A stretch of DNA of 64,000 nucleotides from Lithospermum erythrorhizon. Lineage: Eukaryota; Streptophyta; Magnoliopsida; Boraginales; Boraginaceae. The stretch spans positions 1,240,001-1,304,000 of the forward strand of contig JADFUC010001868.1 of NCBI GenBank assembly GCA_019722365.1, given 5' to 3'. The notes beneath the pieces were generated by a model that had not been told where the DNA came from, searched no databases, and saw nothing but the letters and a program-made list of their open reading frames with translations. This document shows, piece by piece, positions 49,615 to 62,624 of the stretch. Positions within the stretch are counted from its first letter, which is position 1; the number at the start of each line of letters is the position of its first letter. The position numbers were made by a program, and so were the translations under genes.

Positions 49615-51267
49615 TGTTGACGATTTATTGAGATCTTCGAAACTGGCGATTTGATCTTGATATGGGGCGATTTGAGGGCAACCTTGGCAGTTTGATTTGA
49701 TTTGGATAGAAGGCTGCAGGCGGTGGATAGATATCTTGATCTTGATGGACTTGAGGCGGGTCTAGACTTGAGATATGGATTCGAACCGAGGCCTTAAACG
49801 GCATCTTCCCATGTTAGGCTGTATGGACTTGATCTTGGGTTTTGAACTTGATCTTAGGTCTCACTTTAAACTTGATGGAGTTCACTATGACGTCTGCCCA
49901 GTGGGACCTTGTTTTGGCGTTGATGGTGGGACTTCACCTTTTGTGGTGGGACTTGGCGCCTTGAGAGTCCACTTGTCTTTGGTGGGATTTAGTAGCTAGA
50001 GAAGCTACTTGATTTGGGATAGAATTTCGAGTTCGAAATTTGTATGAGTGATCTTGGGGATATGACGTGGGGTATGTAGGTGAATAGTACACAACTTGTG
50101 GGACTTAGTGAGATTTGGCCTCACTTTGGATTTGACTTAAGCTTTGGAGACGGCGTTACTTAGGCATCTTCTGTGGCCTTGCTTGTTTGTTCTTTGTAGT
50201 GATGATCGATTATGAAGTGGTGAGTTCCAACCTTGTTGATGATGCGATCAACTAGACTTTAGCAGTATGTTTATTGCACGGAATCCGGCTATGGGGTAGG
50301 CCTTTCGGTGTATTCCTATATACAGAACTTGATGAATCAAACCTAAGAACTTCAGTGTTTCATACAAGATTTATGAATAATCAGGGGCTGTTTAGCTTAT
50401 TCCTGAATATTCGAAACGTTTTTGATAAATCTTCGTCAGATTCTCGTCAGATTTTGCTTCTAACTTGAAGGATTATTGCGTTTGTGCAATAATCCTTGAT
50501 TTCAGGCACCTATTTTGGCCACACAGGTATTTTCAGTACTTGCGTGGTGTTTTACTGGCGGCTTAAAATATTTAACTTAGAGAAATCTCAGGGGTTTTCT
50601 CTATATTTTCTCAGGGTTTTTTGGTTGTGAATTGTGTGAAAAATATTAATCTCTTTTCGAGATGAAACAAGGGGGGTTTATATAGGTTTTGTGACAGATA
50701 ATTTGGCTTACGGTTAATTTGGTTTATTTTCAGGTGAATTATGATCTTGAGCAGATTGATTTTTGATATAAGATGCGGACTGGATTATCAAAACAAAATC
50801 TTCAGTCAACAAGACACCTAAAATAAGCGCCTATTTTGAGTCTGGACTTCTTGGAACTTTTGATTTTGACCCCAATGGGTCTCCGTTTGAACCCGTAATT
50901 CCTAGATTCTTCGTTTTTTTTGGACGCGTGGCAAGGAATGTTCAATTTAATGCCCATGGAAGCGATTTTAATCAAATAAAATTTGGGGGGTTTCGAGCCC
51001 CTAATTTCAATTGACATTTAATGCCAATTTTCTGGGGAACCCAATTTGAGTTCAATTTAGGTTATTAATGTAAAACCTTATTTTTTGCTTCGAGTTAACC
51101 AGGGGGCTTAATTCCCGGAAACCTTTGTTCGACCGAGGGTTTTATCTGAGTTTAAGGTTCAATCGAGAACCCTAATCGGCCACGTGAGATCCTTTAGTGG
51201 CTCGACTTTTATATTAATTCGACTTAATCAATTTAATTATTATTTTAATAAATTTTTGATGTCTACA
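49615..51267. mobile_element. Solo LTR (1653 bp) with perfect target duplication
   Basis: Begins TGTTGACGAT and ends TGATGTCTACA. GCATT is found directly on both sides (49610-49614 and 51268-51272). There is no gag or pol sequence. The inside has a TATA-like TTTATATAGG (about 50679) and GC-richer stretches at 49640-50250, which produce meaningless open frames. The long LTR suggests a Ty3/gypsy-type parent, but that is inference. Confidence 0.75.
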
Positions 51268-51914
51268 GCATTTTCTATTATTTTCACCACTTCGTTGACA
51301 TTCTTCTTTTGAAACATTTTCTCCCGAAAAATGTTATCTGACGTAAAAATATAATACAAAAAATAGATTGGCATCGATAGTATTTTCAAAATATCATATT
51401 CTCATATAGTCATATCAAATACAAAAATATTTTAATACATTTTAATGTATAAACAACCAAAATGTTTTAAGAAAAGGTAACATATCACCAACATAAACAT
51501 CATATGTTATTTCTCTTCAAGTCTAACTATGTATATCAATTCTTTAGCAATTTAGTTACTTCATGCTTGTTTTGGATAACTTATCAACTAAAAAACACAT
51601 GTTATTCATTTTAAAATCAATTATACGAATCAATTCTCTAGCATTTAGTCAATTAATATTCATTTTAAAGTTTGAATAAACATACATTGACAGTAAGGGG
51701 CAGCAACAGTCTAAGACTCGATATTTCTATTCAACTGTTTAAACACTATAAAATAATAGGCTGAACTAGAATTTAGTACAAAAATGAGTCCTATGGATCG
51801 ATTTTAAGCTTCAGATTTCTAGTTGTCGAAGAGCCTCTTTATCATCATGCCTTGAACTTACACACATTTATACATCTTTCATAAGGATTGGTAAATGTTG
51901 AGTCGCCAGGTAGC
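51268..51914. other. Downstream of the ERA-like gene
   Basis: AT-rich, non-coding. The last few hundred bases probably contain the 3' UTR of the minus-strand GTPase gene. Confidence 0.5.
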
Positions 51915-54900
51915 TCATTTAACTCTCACCATTAGAATGAGATGAACATTTCGCTTGAATATGGACCGCAACTCTTCATTAGCTTCCATCCCTATCCTCC
52001 TGCGACGATTAAATGTCATCTAATAAGCAAACTGAAACTACCGAAAGTTCATTTGTTCAATAACAAACATCAGAACCAAAGCAACATGACTAGTTCTGCA
52101 AAAAGCTGTGGCTAGCATAAGCACCGTGAGTCTCGTGCAAATAATGGTGCAAGGATTTCTGATACAAACTACAATCTCCAAATGCCACCAGAAATGATTT
52201 AATTTCAGATACAGTGTGCTGGCATTTTCTAGGCGGCCTAGTATGACTAAAATGATGACCAGTTGAAATAAATGCAATGATCAGGTGAGCAAATTCGAGT
52301 CAAGAGAATAGGTTTAAATGCCATAAAATGCCATAAAATCAGGTGAGCAAATTCGAGTCAAGAGAATAGGTTTTATTTACCTCTTATATACTCTTTTCTT
52401 CTGATTCTAAAGATAAATGGTGCAAGCTTATTTCACTACACTAATGTAAGTATAACAAGGCATTGGGGCATGTTAATGTCGATGTAATATATGTAAAACA
52501 ACCTGTAAAAGAAAAGAATCTACATTGGAGCAAAGGTGAAAATTGGTACTATAAATACATTACCCAATTTTAGCACCCTTCTTCCCAACGAGAATTTTCC
52601 TTTGGCTGACTTTGGGAGTAATAAAATGCTGCTCAATCCTGAGAGACCCATCACGCATTTCCTTCCAGTCCATCAGTCGGTGCTCAATATTATAGGGGAC
52701 TTCCTAGAAGTAGAAAAATGATGTCAATGAAATCATTTTTTCAGATAAATAATGTTTAGAAATTCGATTAAGTTAACCAAGTGACTGAAGGAGCCAGTGT
52801 TACCTGATGTATATGGTCTAGGAGTTTTTCTCTAACAATTTCCAAGGATATGTTCTTCATCACTTCTTCAGTCATAGTGAAGGGATCCTCATCCCAAGGT
52901 CTTTCGACAGCCTAAACAAAATAATATGTTAAAAATTGATATTCTTTCAACACAGAAGAGGACATTTAAAAGAGCACCCCTCTATTTACCCAAGTTAAGC
53001 AGATAGTAAATGTATATCACTCATGCAAGTCTTAACTTTAGACCTACAAGCCAGACATCTCACATCAGTGACGAAGGAATAAGGAAAATAGCTATTCCCT
53101 ATCATTTTTCAATGAAGGAGAATATTACAGAGTGTTCATCTACTAGCTATTCCCTATCATTTTTCAATGAAGGAGAATATTACAGAATGTTTCATCTACT
53201 CTCCAACGAGGTAAATTAGTGCAGAGTGGTGTAACTTTGGAAAACTACTCTACACGTCTCCATCTAACATAAACAACTTATGTCATCTACACGGTCCATT
53301 CGTTTTGGGAACACACCTTTCTGGTCAGAATTCACTTAATTTCTTATTCATTTTTATCAGATAACAAACCACTATAAGCATATAAAACATGGATATTTAT
53401 AAAGAAGAGAAAGTGAATAACTTCAGATTTCGATCCGCAAGCAAGGGTAACAAGACTATGATGCAAGTAATATCAGGCCACAGGGTAAAAGTGTATAACC
53501 TCCTACAGTCATAGCATATCATATTTGTAATATATGAAGAAACATTTTAATAACATCACAAATGACTACCAATAAAATGAAACTAGAGTTAATGAATAAA
53601 TTACTTGTTCCGTTAAGTATTGAGCAAGATCTTTCACTCCCCATCCCTTTAGCCCTGAAAGCATGAAACACCTGAAGTGCACAATTCAGCAGCTCAGGCG
53701 TTTTAACACAAGTAGTAATAAAAAAGCTAATGTGAAAGAAACAAATGTACCTTTCATAACCTGGAAGATCTTTAAAATCATCAACAACCTTCATCAAATC
53801 CTTCTTTTTCTCAACCAAGTCGATTTTATTCATGCACAATATTCGCTTTTGTGTTGAGTTCGATTTCGAGCCCATGCGTTCTATCAATCTCACTACTCTT
53901 GAATCGGGTCTGCGTAATGGAAAGAAACCTATAGATCAGTAATTTAATCTCAACTGTGAGCACAAAATTATATTTCCATCTCCTGCGGAGTCAAAGATTT
54001 TATATTCTCTGACACTTGGATATTATGGAATACATCAAAATGACTCGTTCACTACCTTTGCTTCTTAAATGTATTATAAAATAGTAGATAGTCTTAGCAA
54101 TAACTCTTGGGTCAACTTGGAAACAGCCTCTCTGTTATCACAGGGGTAAGGCTACATACATACCATCCTACCCCGCTTAGGCGGAAGCCTATTTAAAAGC
54201 ATTGGGGGATATTATGGTTAGGTGCAAGAATGATCAGATTAAGATCATCAGTAGCAGCTTATCTAATGAACCTCTATTAATAAATTAGGCATGGGAGCAA
54301 TCAGAATGTGTTAAAAAACATTTCAGAGCTTCCCTATTCCTTCATCATTTCTTAGAGCAATTCTATCATGTACAAATTTGTACCAAACTCCTCTTCAACC
54401 TTTTATTAAATGCTAGATATTTTCATTTTTAGTGTGATGTAATGTAAAATAGAAAATCTCAAGTTATGCAAAATATTCGATGCAGTTCTTGAAATAGTTT
54501 AGAAGTGGATAGGAGATAGATTTTAGGACGTCAGATGGATGCAGCTACAATGTTATAAGTACAGACTACAAACAGCATGCTCCAGCATATAAGAATAATC
54601 AATGTGGGCAACCCTAATCACCATACACTTTTAACTGAACTTCAAAATGAACACACATATGTTGAAAATATGTGCAACATACTGATCAATATAAGCAAAC
54701 TACTTTACATAGACAAAAAAATAAGAATTGATCATGCAGTACTGTTCTGTAGGGTGACAGCCAATCTTACTAATTTCCATTATAAATCAGTTGCCAACGT
54801 TTGTAACAGCTCGAATTGTATTTTCTTTTCCAACTAAACAAAGTTCAGGTCACTGACTCTCTAAAATGGTAAAAAAAACGAGTTTCCTTATTGTTGAGTA

Positions 54901-56452
54901 CAAAGGGACGACAAAAGGTAACCTGGTGAGATGCCTGTGAACATCAAATATGACTATCACCAAATCATACAGACTTATTGAGCTCCATGCACTCTCATTA
55001 CGGACCTTGATATCATTGTAGGGGAACCCACTTTTCTTTAACATTAATCCTGGAGTATCAAAGAAACACTGCAGTTTTGAGTTAGAAACTAAGCAAGAAT
55101 AAAGGTCAGACAAGCTGTATTTTTATATCTATGGGGAAAGTAATTGCTATAACATAACAAGGGGCACCAGTAATAAATTCCTGCTTAATTCCAATGCCCC
55201 GCGACTAATGAAAAAATTGAAACATTGCTTCAAACTATGAAATGTAACTAAAGAGTTGTATAGCTATAAATTCACCACTATTAATCTTAATTATATAGTT
55301 TTCAATAATTTCCATGTGCTATGGAGGAAATTCTTGAAAACTATATAATTACAGCAGTATGGAGTCAAAGACAAGCTGTACATTACAATAGTTTTCAAGA
55401 GTGATGGAGAGTGAGGTATTTAAAGACAGACCAATAGTTACACAGCATCTCAAATTCACAATATTATAGGAAATATATTAATCACTTTAAATGGAGATTC
55501 AGATCAGGTAAATAATCAGACGACTAGTCTCATGATGAGCAAAACATACAATTTGGGTGTTTCTTTTTGTTATCACTCCCAACACTTCGTGGGTTGTTGT
55601 GTTTGTTTTCCTTGAAACAGCAGCAACCTTTGACCCAACCTACAACAAACAAAAGGATTCAGATCATGACAGTTTCCATAATTCTTGCAAGAATTATTTA
55701 TCGTACTAAGAAGAAGAAAAATGTATAGTTTCTTACTGATGAGGTATAACACAGTTAAGAAATGTCCAACATGATTACGTGCACATTACATTATTACTTT
55801 CGGGACCGTACAACAACACATTGTGACAATATCGGGACTAGATTATTACGGTGCCACTAGTAGGGAGCAAACTACACTATATTGGCAATTAACTTTCCAA
55901 AATAAAGTGAACAATAAAAATATAAAACTTTATATAGCGAAATGCAATAAGACAAACCATGGAATTAGTCAGAGCAGACTTGCCAGCATTTGGGGCTCCA
56001 ATAATCCCAACAGTGAGAGATTTCTGATCCTCCACCTTCACGTCACCGAGAGCCACCTCTTCTTCGCACTCGTCTTCAACCGCAGCATCTAACAAAGCCC
56101 GGGCCAAGATGGCTGCCTTATTCCTCTTCTCGGCTTCTCTCTCCAACACCCTTAAATGACTCTTGCCAACGTTTTTTTTATTATCATTAATAATCACTTC
56201 TCCAAACACTTTACTCTTTACTCTATCCCTGTACTTATCGTCCCACGTCGCAACATTAACATTATCATTTCCATTTCCATTTCCAGGCTCTAATTCATAA
56301 AAAGAGCTATCAAATATGTCATCATTAGGCTGTTCTACTTCGTTTTCTTGGGGTTGCGCGGAGTATAATCGCGTCGAATTGATTATGCTCAACTGATGGT
56401 GTTTATTTAATGCCTTTGAACTCAGCACCCTCACTATACTCCAATATTTCAT
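51915..56452 (-). CDS. ERA-like organellar GTPase
   Basis: Eight exons: 55958-56452, 55550-55639, 54923-55068, 53751-53909, 53605-53671, 52804-52911, 52564-52703, 51915-51999 (429 aa, phases consistent). Residues 1-35 are basic, Ser-rich and acid-free (MKYWSIVRVLSSKALNKH), a likely mitochondrial presequence. GTPase motifs: P-loop GAPNAGKS 152-159, switch I region around TNTTTHE 177-183, DTPG 199-202, NKID 271-274, G5-like LSGLKG. The C-terminal KH domain has LVGKKGAKIGRIG (about 393-405) and ends MVRVK. Bacterial Era binds the 3' end of 16S rRNA and assists small-subunit assembly; the plant nuclear copies are thought to do this in organelles. From memory At1g30960 is the Arabidopsis match. 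The ATG at 56452 was chosen because it starts the targeting peptide. Confidence 0.93.
52281..52373. repeat. 58-bp tandem duplication in the last ERA-like intron
   Basis: TCAGGTGAGCAAATTCGAGT and the following 15 bases recur exactly 58 bases later, joined by a doubled ATGCCATAAA. Confidence 0.9.
53091..53200. repeat. 55-bp tandem duplication in an ERA-like intron
   Basis: GCTATTCCCTATCATTTTTC through TTCATCTACT occurs twice with a 55-base period and one or two differences. Confidence 0.9.
54095..54210. mobile_element. Au-type SINE remnant in an ERA-like intron
   Basis: GGAAACAGCCTCTCTGTTATC and GGGGTAAGGCTACATACATACC are the conserved centre of plant Au SINEs, followed by a degraded CCCCGCTTAGGCGGAAGCC. 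The 5' promoter boxes and the TTG tail are not clear. Confidence 0.65.
55287..55351. repeat. Inverted repeat (hairpin) in an ERA-like intron
   Basis: AATTATATAGTTTTCAA with TAATTTCC (55289-55313) pairs with GGAAATTC and TTGAAAACTATATAATT (55326-55350), with one or two mismatches and a loop of about 12. Confidence 0.8.
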
Positions 56453-57785
56453 TATTTTCAAAACCACAACTGCGAAAACGAGGCACGTGTTAGATTTTTG
56501 CATTTGAATACTAATACAAAAAGTTTGTTCTAAATATAATATGGAATAAGTTGGAAAAATTTGTTTCAACCATTAGCTCATAATAGTTTTAATTGTGGCT
56601 AGTATTTAAATATAGTCTTAACATACAAATATAGAGCAATATGTAGAAATAACAGAAGCTACCAGCACTTACCGGTGGCTGCCGTAGCGGTGGGTGGGGT
56701 GGGGTGGTAGAGAAGGGGGAGAGAGAGAATGGAAGATGAAGGCCAGAGGGTTAATGTTTAGGATTGATGGTTTAGGGTTTAAGGCTCTTGACTATTTGGG
56801 TGTGTATGACAGCTCAGCTTTGAGGGACCATCCGTGTGCAAAATAAATATTTCACATTCAAAGTTCTCAACACTATCACAGGTATAACAAATACTGGCGA
56901 CCATCTGTGAGCAAGCAAAATAAATATTTCACACCTCGTGCCCAACATTATCAAAGTGCCAGATAAATGTACCAGCTCTGAGGGACCACTAGTACACTCA
57001 AGATTTCCATCCTAAAGATAATATTCGGCGTGTTTGTTTCGATGAAATTGAAATTGAAATTGAAATTGAATTATAATTTTATAGAATTTCAATTTCATAA
57101 TTTGGTAAAATTATATGTAAGTGAACCAAAGACACTCACCTGGCCCTCAAGATTACGTTACTGAAAGATTCAAATCAAATTGCAATTCATTTCTAATTCT
57201 TGTGTTTAAATACTTATAGAATTCGTTTAAAAACATAATTCATTACAACTTACACCCTCAATATCAATTTATTAACACAAAAAATTTCCCTCTCTTCCGT
57301 CATCTCCCTCTGCCTACCTCCTCACTTTTCTCCGTCTCTGGCCATGTCTCGGGTTTGCGATCCTCGAAGGATCTATTGTCTTTAGTTTGATTGTTTTTGT
57401 GAAGTTGAATGCATTAATTTAGTGCTTGATTTTTACACTTCAAAAATTGATAACCACGCCCAATATTTCATTTTTGTAACTTTTTATGTAGTAAAGTGTT
57501 GGAGGATAAATTTGAAAAAATGGAACGTGAATATTAATGTTTGGAGGTAAAAATTAAAAACCCTTAATTTATGTATAATACATATTAAACAAAGTTTTGA
57601 AAATTGTTCATTATTATATATGCATAGTAGCCGGCAGTTACATGTATCATTTAGTGGATTTACCTAATAAGTCGCCTTGTAACGTATCATTTAGTGGATG
57701 TACCTAATAAGTCGCCTTTGTAAATCATCTTTGACGGATCACCAAATGATGAATCACACTTCATCAAGTATATCATCATTTTTCT
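56453..57785. other. ERA-like promoter and intergenic sequence
   Basis: The ERA-like promoter lies at the left. At 57044-57072 there is a (GAAATT)n run of four to five units. At 57644-57723 a 40-bp unit (TATCATTTAGTGGATTTACC ... GTCGCCTTGTAACG) occurs twice. No gene is seen. Confidence 0.55.
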
Positions 57786-57789
57786 AATC

Positions 57790-58985
57790 TTAATATTCTT
57801 ACACATAATAATTCAACACCCACTCTAAATTTATTCAACATCATCTTTTCACTTTTCAATACCCACATCATCTTCTCTCTTCCACATAATAATCTTGACA
57901 CTCTTTCCTAAATTTATTCAACATCATCTTTTTCAATTTCCAACACTCCACATCATCTTCTCTCTTCCACATAATAATTCAACACCCACTCAAATTTTAC
58001 ACACCAAATTATGCATTAAGTATCAAAATTCAACACCATACCTCACCCACTTTTATCTTAATATTCTGGCTTACTTATATTTATATTTTGTGATTAAATA
58101 ATTATAAAAACTATCATTTATAATTAAATGTTAATACTAACACGAATAGTTTTTTTTTGATTTTTAAACCGAAAATTATATAAATATTTATTTAAATAAT
58201 TTGTAATCTCATATTTTTAATTAATTTTTATAAATAATAAACAATAATAATTAAAAAAAATAATAACTATTAAAAACAAAGAAGAATAGTGATGATCATA
58301 GACGCATAATAGTGGATGGTAGTTTGGGTACACCGAAGGCATATTGAAATTGGGCGAATTTGGTGGAAATTTAAATTTGGAGATATTTTGTGGACGTGGT
58401 CGATGAAATTGATTATCAAATTGGAGCAATTAGCTGGATTTTGATAGCTAAAAGGGTAATTAAAGATTCTTTTGACGATTGAAATCATTATTATGATCCA
58501 TTTCATCTAAAAAATATTTAAAGATTAAAACAAGAGTTTAGTAAAAGATAATATAATACTATATTGAAAAAGGTGATTTTTTTTTTATATCCAAATTGAA
58601 CGAGTGGTCTATATTTATAGAGGAAAAAATGATGAATTTGGTAAAAAATTTAAAAAAATTAATTATATCAAATAATCGATCCGAGACGGTATAAAAATCA
58701 AAAATCGAACCGCCCAATCAAATGCGACACGTGGCATATTATCTTCCTCGACAACGCTGCCACACGCCGCCGGGCTATGTGGGACACGCGCCCGACGCGG
58801 CTACGCCCGGCGCGACACGTATCGCGTTTCACCCACAATTAATTCAACAGCTTAATAATTTTACACCAATTTAATCCACATCACTTTTACACATTTTTCA
58901 ACTACCCCATTACACGATTTTTTTTCAACATGTTGAAATTTTTTTTCAACATCCCCATTGTAGTTAGTCTTATAAATAATTTTTG
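57790..58985 (-). mobile_element. PIF/Harbinger-like element remnant
   Basis: Read on the minus strand: a right-hand end with ACTACAATGGGGATGTTGA (about 58975), a GC-rich stretch with GCCACGTGTCGC (about 58735), a TATA-like CTCTATAAATATAGACC (about 58616), then a coding relic starting MDHNNDFNRQ (58503) and, after a stop, NISKFKFPPNSPNFNMP. The last matches the N-terminal region of the Myb/SANT-type ORF1 proteins of plant Harbinger elements, often mis-annotated as GST T3-like. The rest of ORF1 and the transposase are missing. Same layout as 1013-1990. Confidence 0.55.
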
Positions 58986-59132
58986 ATGTACTCCAAATAT
59001 GATACAAGTTAACATCCATAAAGATTAAAAAAACAATGTCATACATCTACTTTGTTTGTTTACGAGTACTATTTCATATACTTGTTTTATTATTAGAATT
59101 ACTATATTCATGCAATTGGTCACATTAAGGCT

Positions 59133-59512
59133 TTGTTTAGTTCAAGGAATAGAGTCAATAGAGTCAACGAAAAAATTTCATGGCAAATTTTCCAAAATCA
59201 ATTTTCCCTTTTCATTTTTCCCTTTTGGTAAAATCCTCAAAAAATCGTTTAGTTGGAAGAAGCAAAATGTTGAACATCAAAGGAGAAAAGTATGATGCTC
59301 AATTTTGAAGGCATGTTTAAGGTGGAAAGCTGGATTGAAAAAACTGAAAATTTACATACCGAATTTTCATATATGAGCAATAATTGAAATTTTTTCTGGA
59401 AAATATTTCGATCAAAACAAGTGGTGAACAACTTTTATGATTTGTCACATTTTCCAAGGCAAATGAAAGCTGAAAACTAGAGAGTTTCCTTCAACTTAAC
59501 ACACCCTAAGTG
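59133..59512. mobile_element. hAT-like MITE (candidate)
   Basis: Left end AAGGCTTTGTTTAGTTCAAGG; right end read inversely as CTTAGGGTGTGTTAAGTTGAAGG. The arms match imperfectly over about 20 bases and enclose about 380 AT-rich bases. Confidence 0.45.
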
Positions 59513-59878
59513 TCTTTAAAAAACATTTTTCTTGCAATTGTTGGCTAAAGTTCATGCAGAATCTCCTAGGCCATCCAACTAAAATTGCTCGCATTGAGGG
59601 TCTTTTTAAATTGATTCATTTCTTCCATAAAACTCCAAAGAATTATAAAAATGGGCAATTGGTGTATACTAAAAACTATAAGCAGGCTTTGGGGATATTA
59701 CAACCTTATGAATAGAAATAGATTTATACTATTTGAATACATTTTTGTAACATCTAATAATACAAGAAAGACAAATAAAGCATATTGTGCAATTTTTACA
59801 GAGATTTAAAAGCATCCTCATTGATGTTTGAAATCAAAGTAATAGTAAGTGCAACAAGTGATTACAATTCTGAATGTT

Positions 59879-61827
59879 TCAAATTCTGGAAGGAATGAGA
59901 GGAGTGGAATTCTGCAGGTATCCACTAGCAGCTGCAACCCCACTTCCCAACTTCACAGGATAACCTACATCCTTGAGTACCATCTCCACCCCAGCAAGAC
60001 AACCTAACAATTGCAGCTGCAGACAAAGGAGGCACAAGTTAAACAAGAATCCGACGTTACACAACTAAAACAAGTTCCATGAATTTTGATTTCCAGTTTA
60101 GTCACACTAAACTACTACATCACGTGTAATCGAAGTTCAGGCCATTAATATACTAAATTACAAACATATTCTAATTGATGAATGATAATGAGGGCGTACC
60201 TCATTTAGATTGCCCAGATGTCCTATTCTGAAAACCTTTCCTGCAACTTTGTTTAGTCCAAGGCCAAGGCTTAGGTTGTATCGCTTCCATGCCCTCCTCA
60301 CAATGTCGGAGCTGTCAATGTACGATGGAACAACGACAGCAGTGACTGTGTCACTGACCCATTCCTCCTTCTGAGTACAGTTCTTCAACCCCCATGCTTC
60401 CACCGCGAGTCTGCACTTTTGAAAGTGTGGGTTAGTTACTAGCTAGTCTATTTATGTTCTTACTGATCCTGATCCAAAATGGATGACAATTTCATCAACA
60501 TTTACTGACCAACTATCAATGATTCATCCTACCTTGTAGCTTTTCCTAGACGACTGTGCCTAGCAATCACGTTGTCAAGTCCTTCCTCAAAGATGAGATC
60601 CAAAGCAGCTCTAAGCCCGTACAGAAGCTGGATGGAAGGAGTATATGGCCAATAAGTTCCCATCTTATAGAACTTCAAGTAGTCATTCCAGTCAAAGAAC
60701 ACCCTGACTGATTTTGCAGTTTTGGTAGCCTCAAGAGCTTTAGGGCTGGCGCAAACAATACCCATTCCCGTGGGAAGAGACAACGCCTTTTGTGATCCTG
60801 TAAGTGCAACATCAATACCCCATTCATCCATGCGGAAATCAAGCGCACATATGGAGGACACCCCATCAACCAGAAAAAGTGCTGGATGTTGATAATGATC
60901 TGCAAGCCATATCATAAATTGTTATGGACAAAGCATATGATCCTATGCAAGAACAACACATACATTCAAGATCCTTAGTAGATATATAATAAGTGGATGC
61001 TAGGGTTACTCCAGGTCAACACTCCCGATGAACTTTATCATAGCACAACTGGGTTGCAGTAGGCGATGTTGAAACAACACATTTTATTGCATTATAAGTA
61101 CAAAAAGAGAAATTGCAGTAAATCAACCAAGACTTGATGAGAAATTACCAAGTATATTTCTGACGGTAGCTAAGTTGTTTGTGACTCCAGTTGCTGTCTC
61201 ATTGTGAACAATACAAATGGCTTTTATGCTATGTGTTGTATCTGCTGCTATTTTTGAGGCCAATATATCAAGATTTGCACCTTGCCCCCAGTCACTTTCA
61301 ACAACATCAACATTGAAGCCAAGACGTTGTTGTTGATCGATCCACAACAAACTAAATTGACCAATGAGGAAGGACACAGTTCGGTCACCAGGTGACAGTG
61401 TGTTCGTCAGGGCACTTTCCCATGCACCAGTTCCTAAACAAATACCATAAAATTGTGAAATAAAGACAAAGATGCACTTTCCCATCCTCTCGATGTATTA
61501 TCCAAGGAAGTTCAAACCACATATTTATATTGTACACAGATTGAGCTGAAACTCAAATAAACAAAAAATTGAGATAATTATATAACGATAATGAATTTGA
61601 TTGAAACGATAGGCTTCAGTACCCGTGGTGGGAATTAAAAAGGGGGTTCCACTAGTGGTCTTAAAAATCTTCTTAACATCCTCAAGAAGAATCTTGGTGA
61701 GTGCAGGGACAGCTGGAGAACGATAATCCTCATTGTTCCTGTTCATTGCCCGGATGACCTGATCAGGGATATTCACTGGTCCCGGAACAAAGAGATGGTT
61801 CCTTCCAGGTCCATTCACATAGTCCAT
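59879..61827 (-). CDS. AGT1: Serine-glyoxylate aminotransferase, peroxisomal
   Basis: Five exons: 61623-61827, 61149-61433, 60533-60899, 60200-60410, 59879-60016 (401 aa, the same length as Arabidopsis AGT1 as I recall it). Class V fold-type I PLP enzyme. PGPVNIPDQV at 15-24 binds substrate, HNETATGV is the family signature, D175 (FLVDGVSS) contacts the PLP ring nitrogen, and K201 (GSQKALSLPTG) forms the Schiff base. P251 (YTPSIQ), changed in the known Arabidopsis photorespiratory mutant, is kept. The protein ends SRI, a peroxisomal PTS1-type signal. It transfers the amino group of serine to glyoxylate, giving glycine and hydroxypyruvate in photorespiration. A leader intron and a TATA box lie upstream. 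No defect is seen. Confidence 0.96.
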
Positions 61828-61836
61828 CTTCCTTAC

Positions 61837-62503
61837 CTGATAAAGAGAAAGGATGACTAATCTAATTCATACATATAGAATTAAATGATAAAATCAAATT
61901 CTTCTAGAACCAACAACACAGGTAAATAGCAGGAAAACTATCAAAATTTAATTAAAGACTCATATATACTAACAAACATCTATAAAGAGTTCATAAAACT
62001 AACAACCATCTACTAATAACAATTCATATAATTAAAGACTTATATGATTTTAGCTACATACTCTATAATGATATTTTTGTTCTTCATATCAATATATTCT
62101 TTTACATAAGTGAGAATCAGGTCAAACCTACACGCCTATGAAGTTTCTCTAATCATATGGCGGAATAAGTGTTTTTATGTAGGGATGACGAAATCGTTAT
62201 AAGAAAAACAAGGAAAACTATAAAAATTTAGAGGAAGAACCAAATTAAGTTTTGAAAAAATAACAGTAGAATTTTATTTTTCAATATAGAACGTCTATTT
62301 TCAAAACATTAAGAATAGTAGAATATCACTACTCCTCTATGTCTTTCCTAGTTCCACCAGTAACATATTATACCAACTCAATTTTCATGCACAACAATTG
62401 AATCCACTTTTAACATGAAGTTATAACACTAGAACAGAGAAAAACATATGTCATCAAACTTTCAGTATCAAGATTCAAGAATTATTATTAAAAGTAGTAG
62501 TAC
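61837..62503 (-). other. Probable 5' UTR intron of AGT1
   Basis: Donor TTAAAAAG|GTACTAC at 62503 and acceptor CTTTATCAG at 61837, nine bases before the ATG. The exon just after the acceptor starts GTAAGG, itself donor-like. The sequence is AT-rich and non-coding. Confidence 0.55.
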
Positions 62504-62610
62504 CTTTTTAAAGAAGTCTTACTGAACTCTTTTTGTCTGCCTCAGAGCTCTGTGTTCTGATGGCAGAGCAGAGAAGAATTGTGTACTGAAAAGGCCAGGG
62601 AATTGTTGCC

Positions 62611-62619
62611 TTTTTTATA
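62611..62619 (-). promoter_or_regulatory. TATA box of AGT1
   Basis: TATAAAAAA on the minus strand, about 110 bases upstream of the inferred leader-intron donor. Transcription would start near 62585. No other TATA-like word stands in the right place. Confidence 0.55.
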
Positions 62620-62624
62620 AGAGC

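Noticed and set aside
49775..49999. 74-aa frame with repeated Gly/Leu/Asp
   Set aside because: Lies inside the solo LTR; composition artefact of GATCTTGA-type words.
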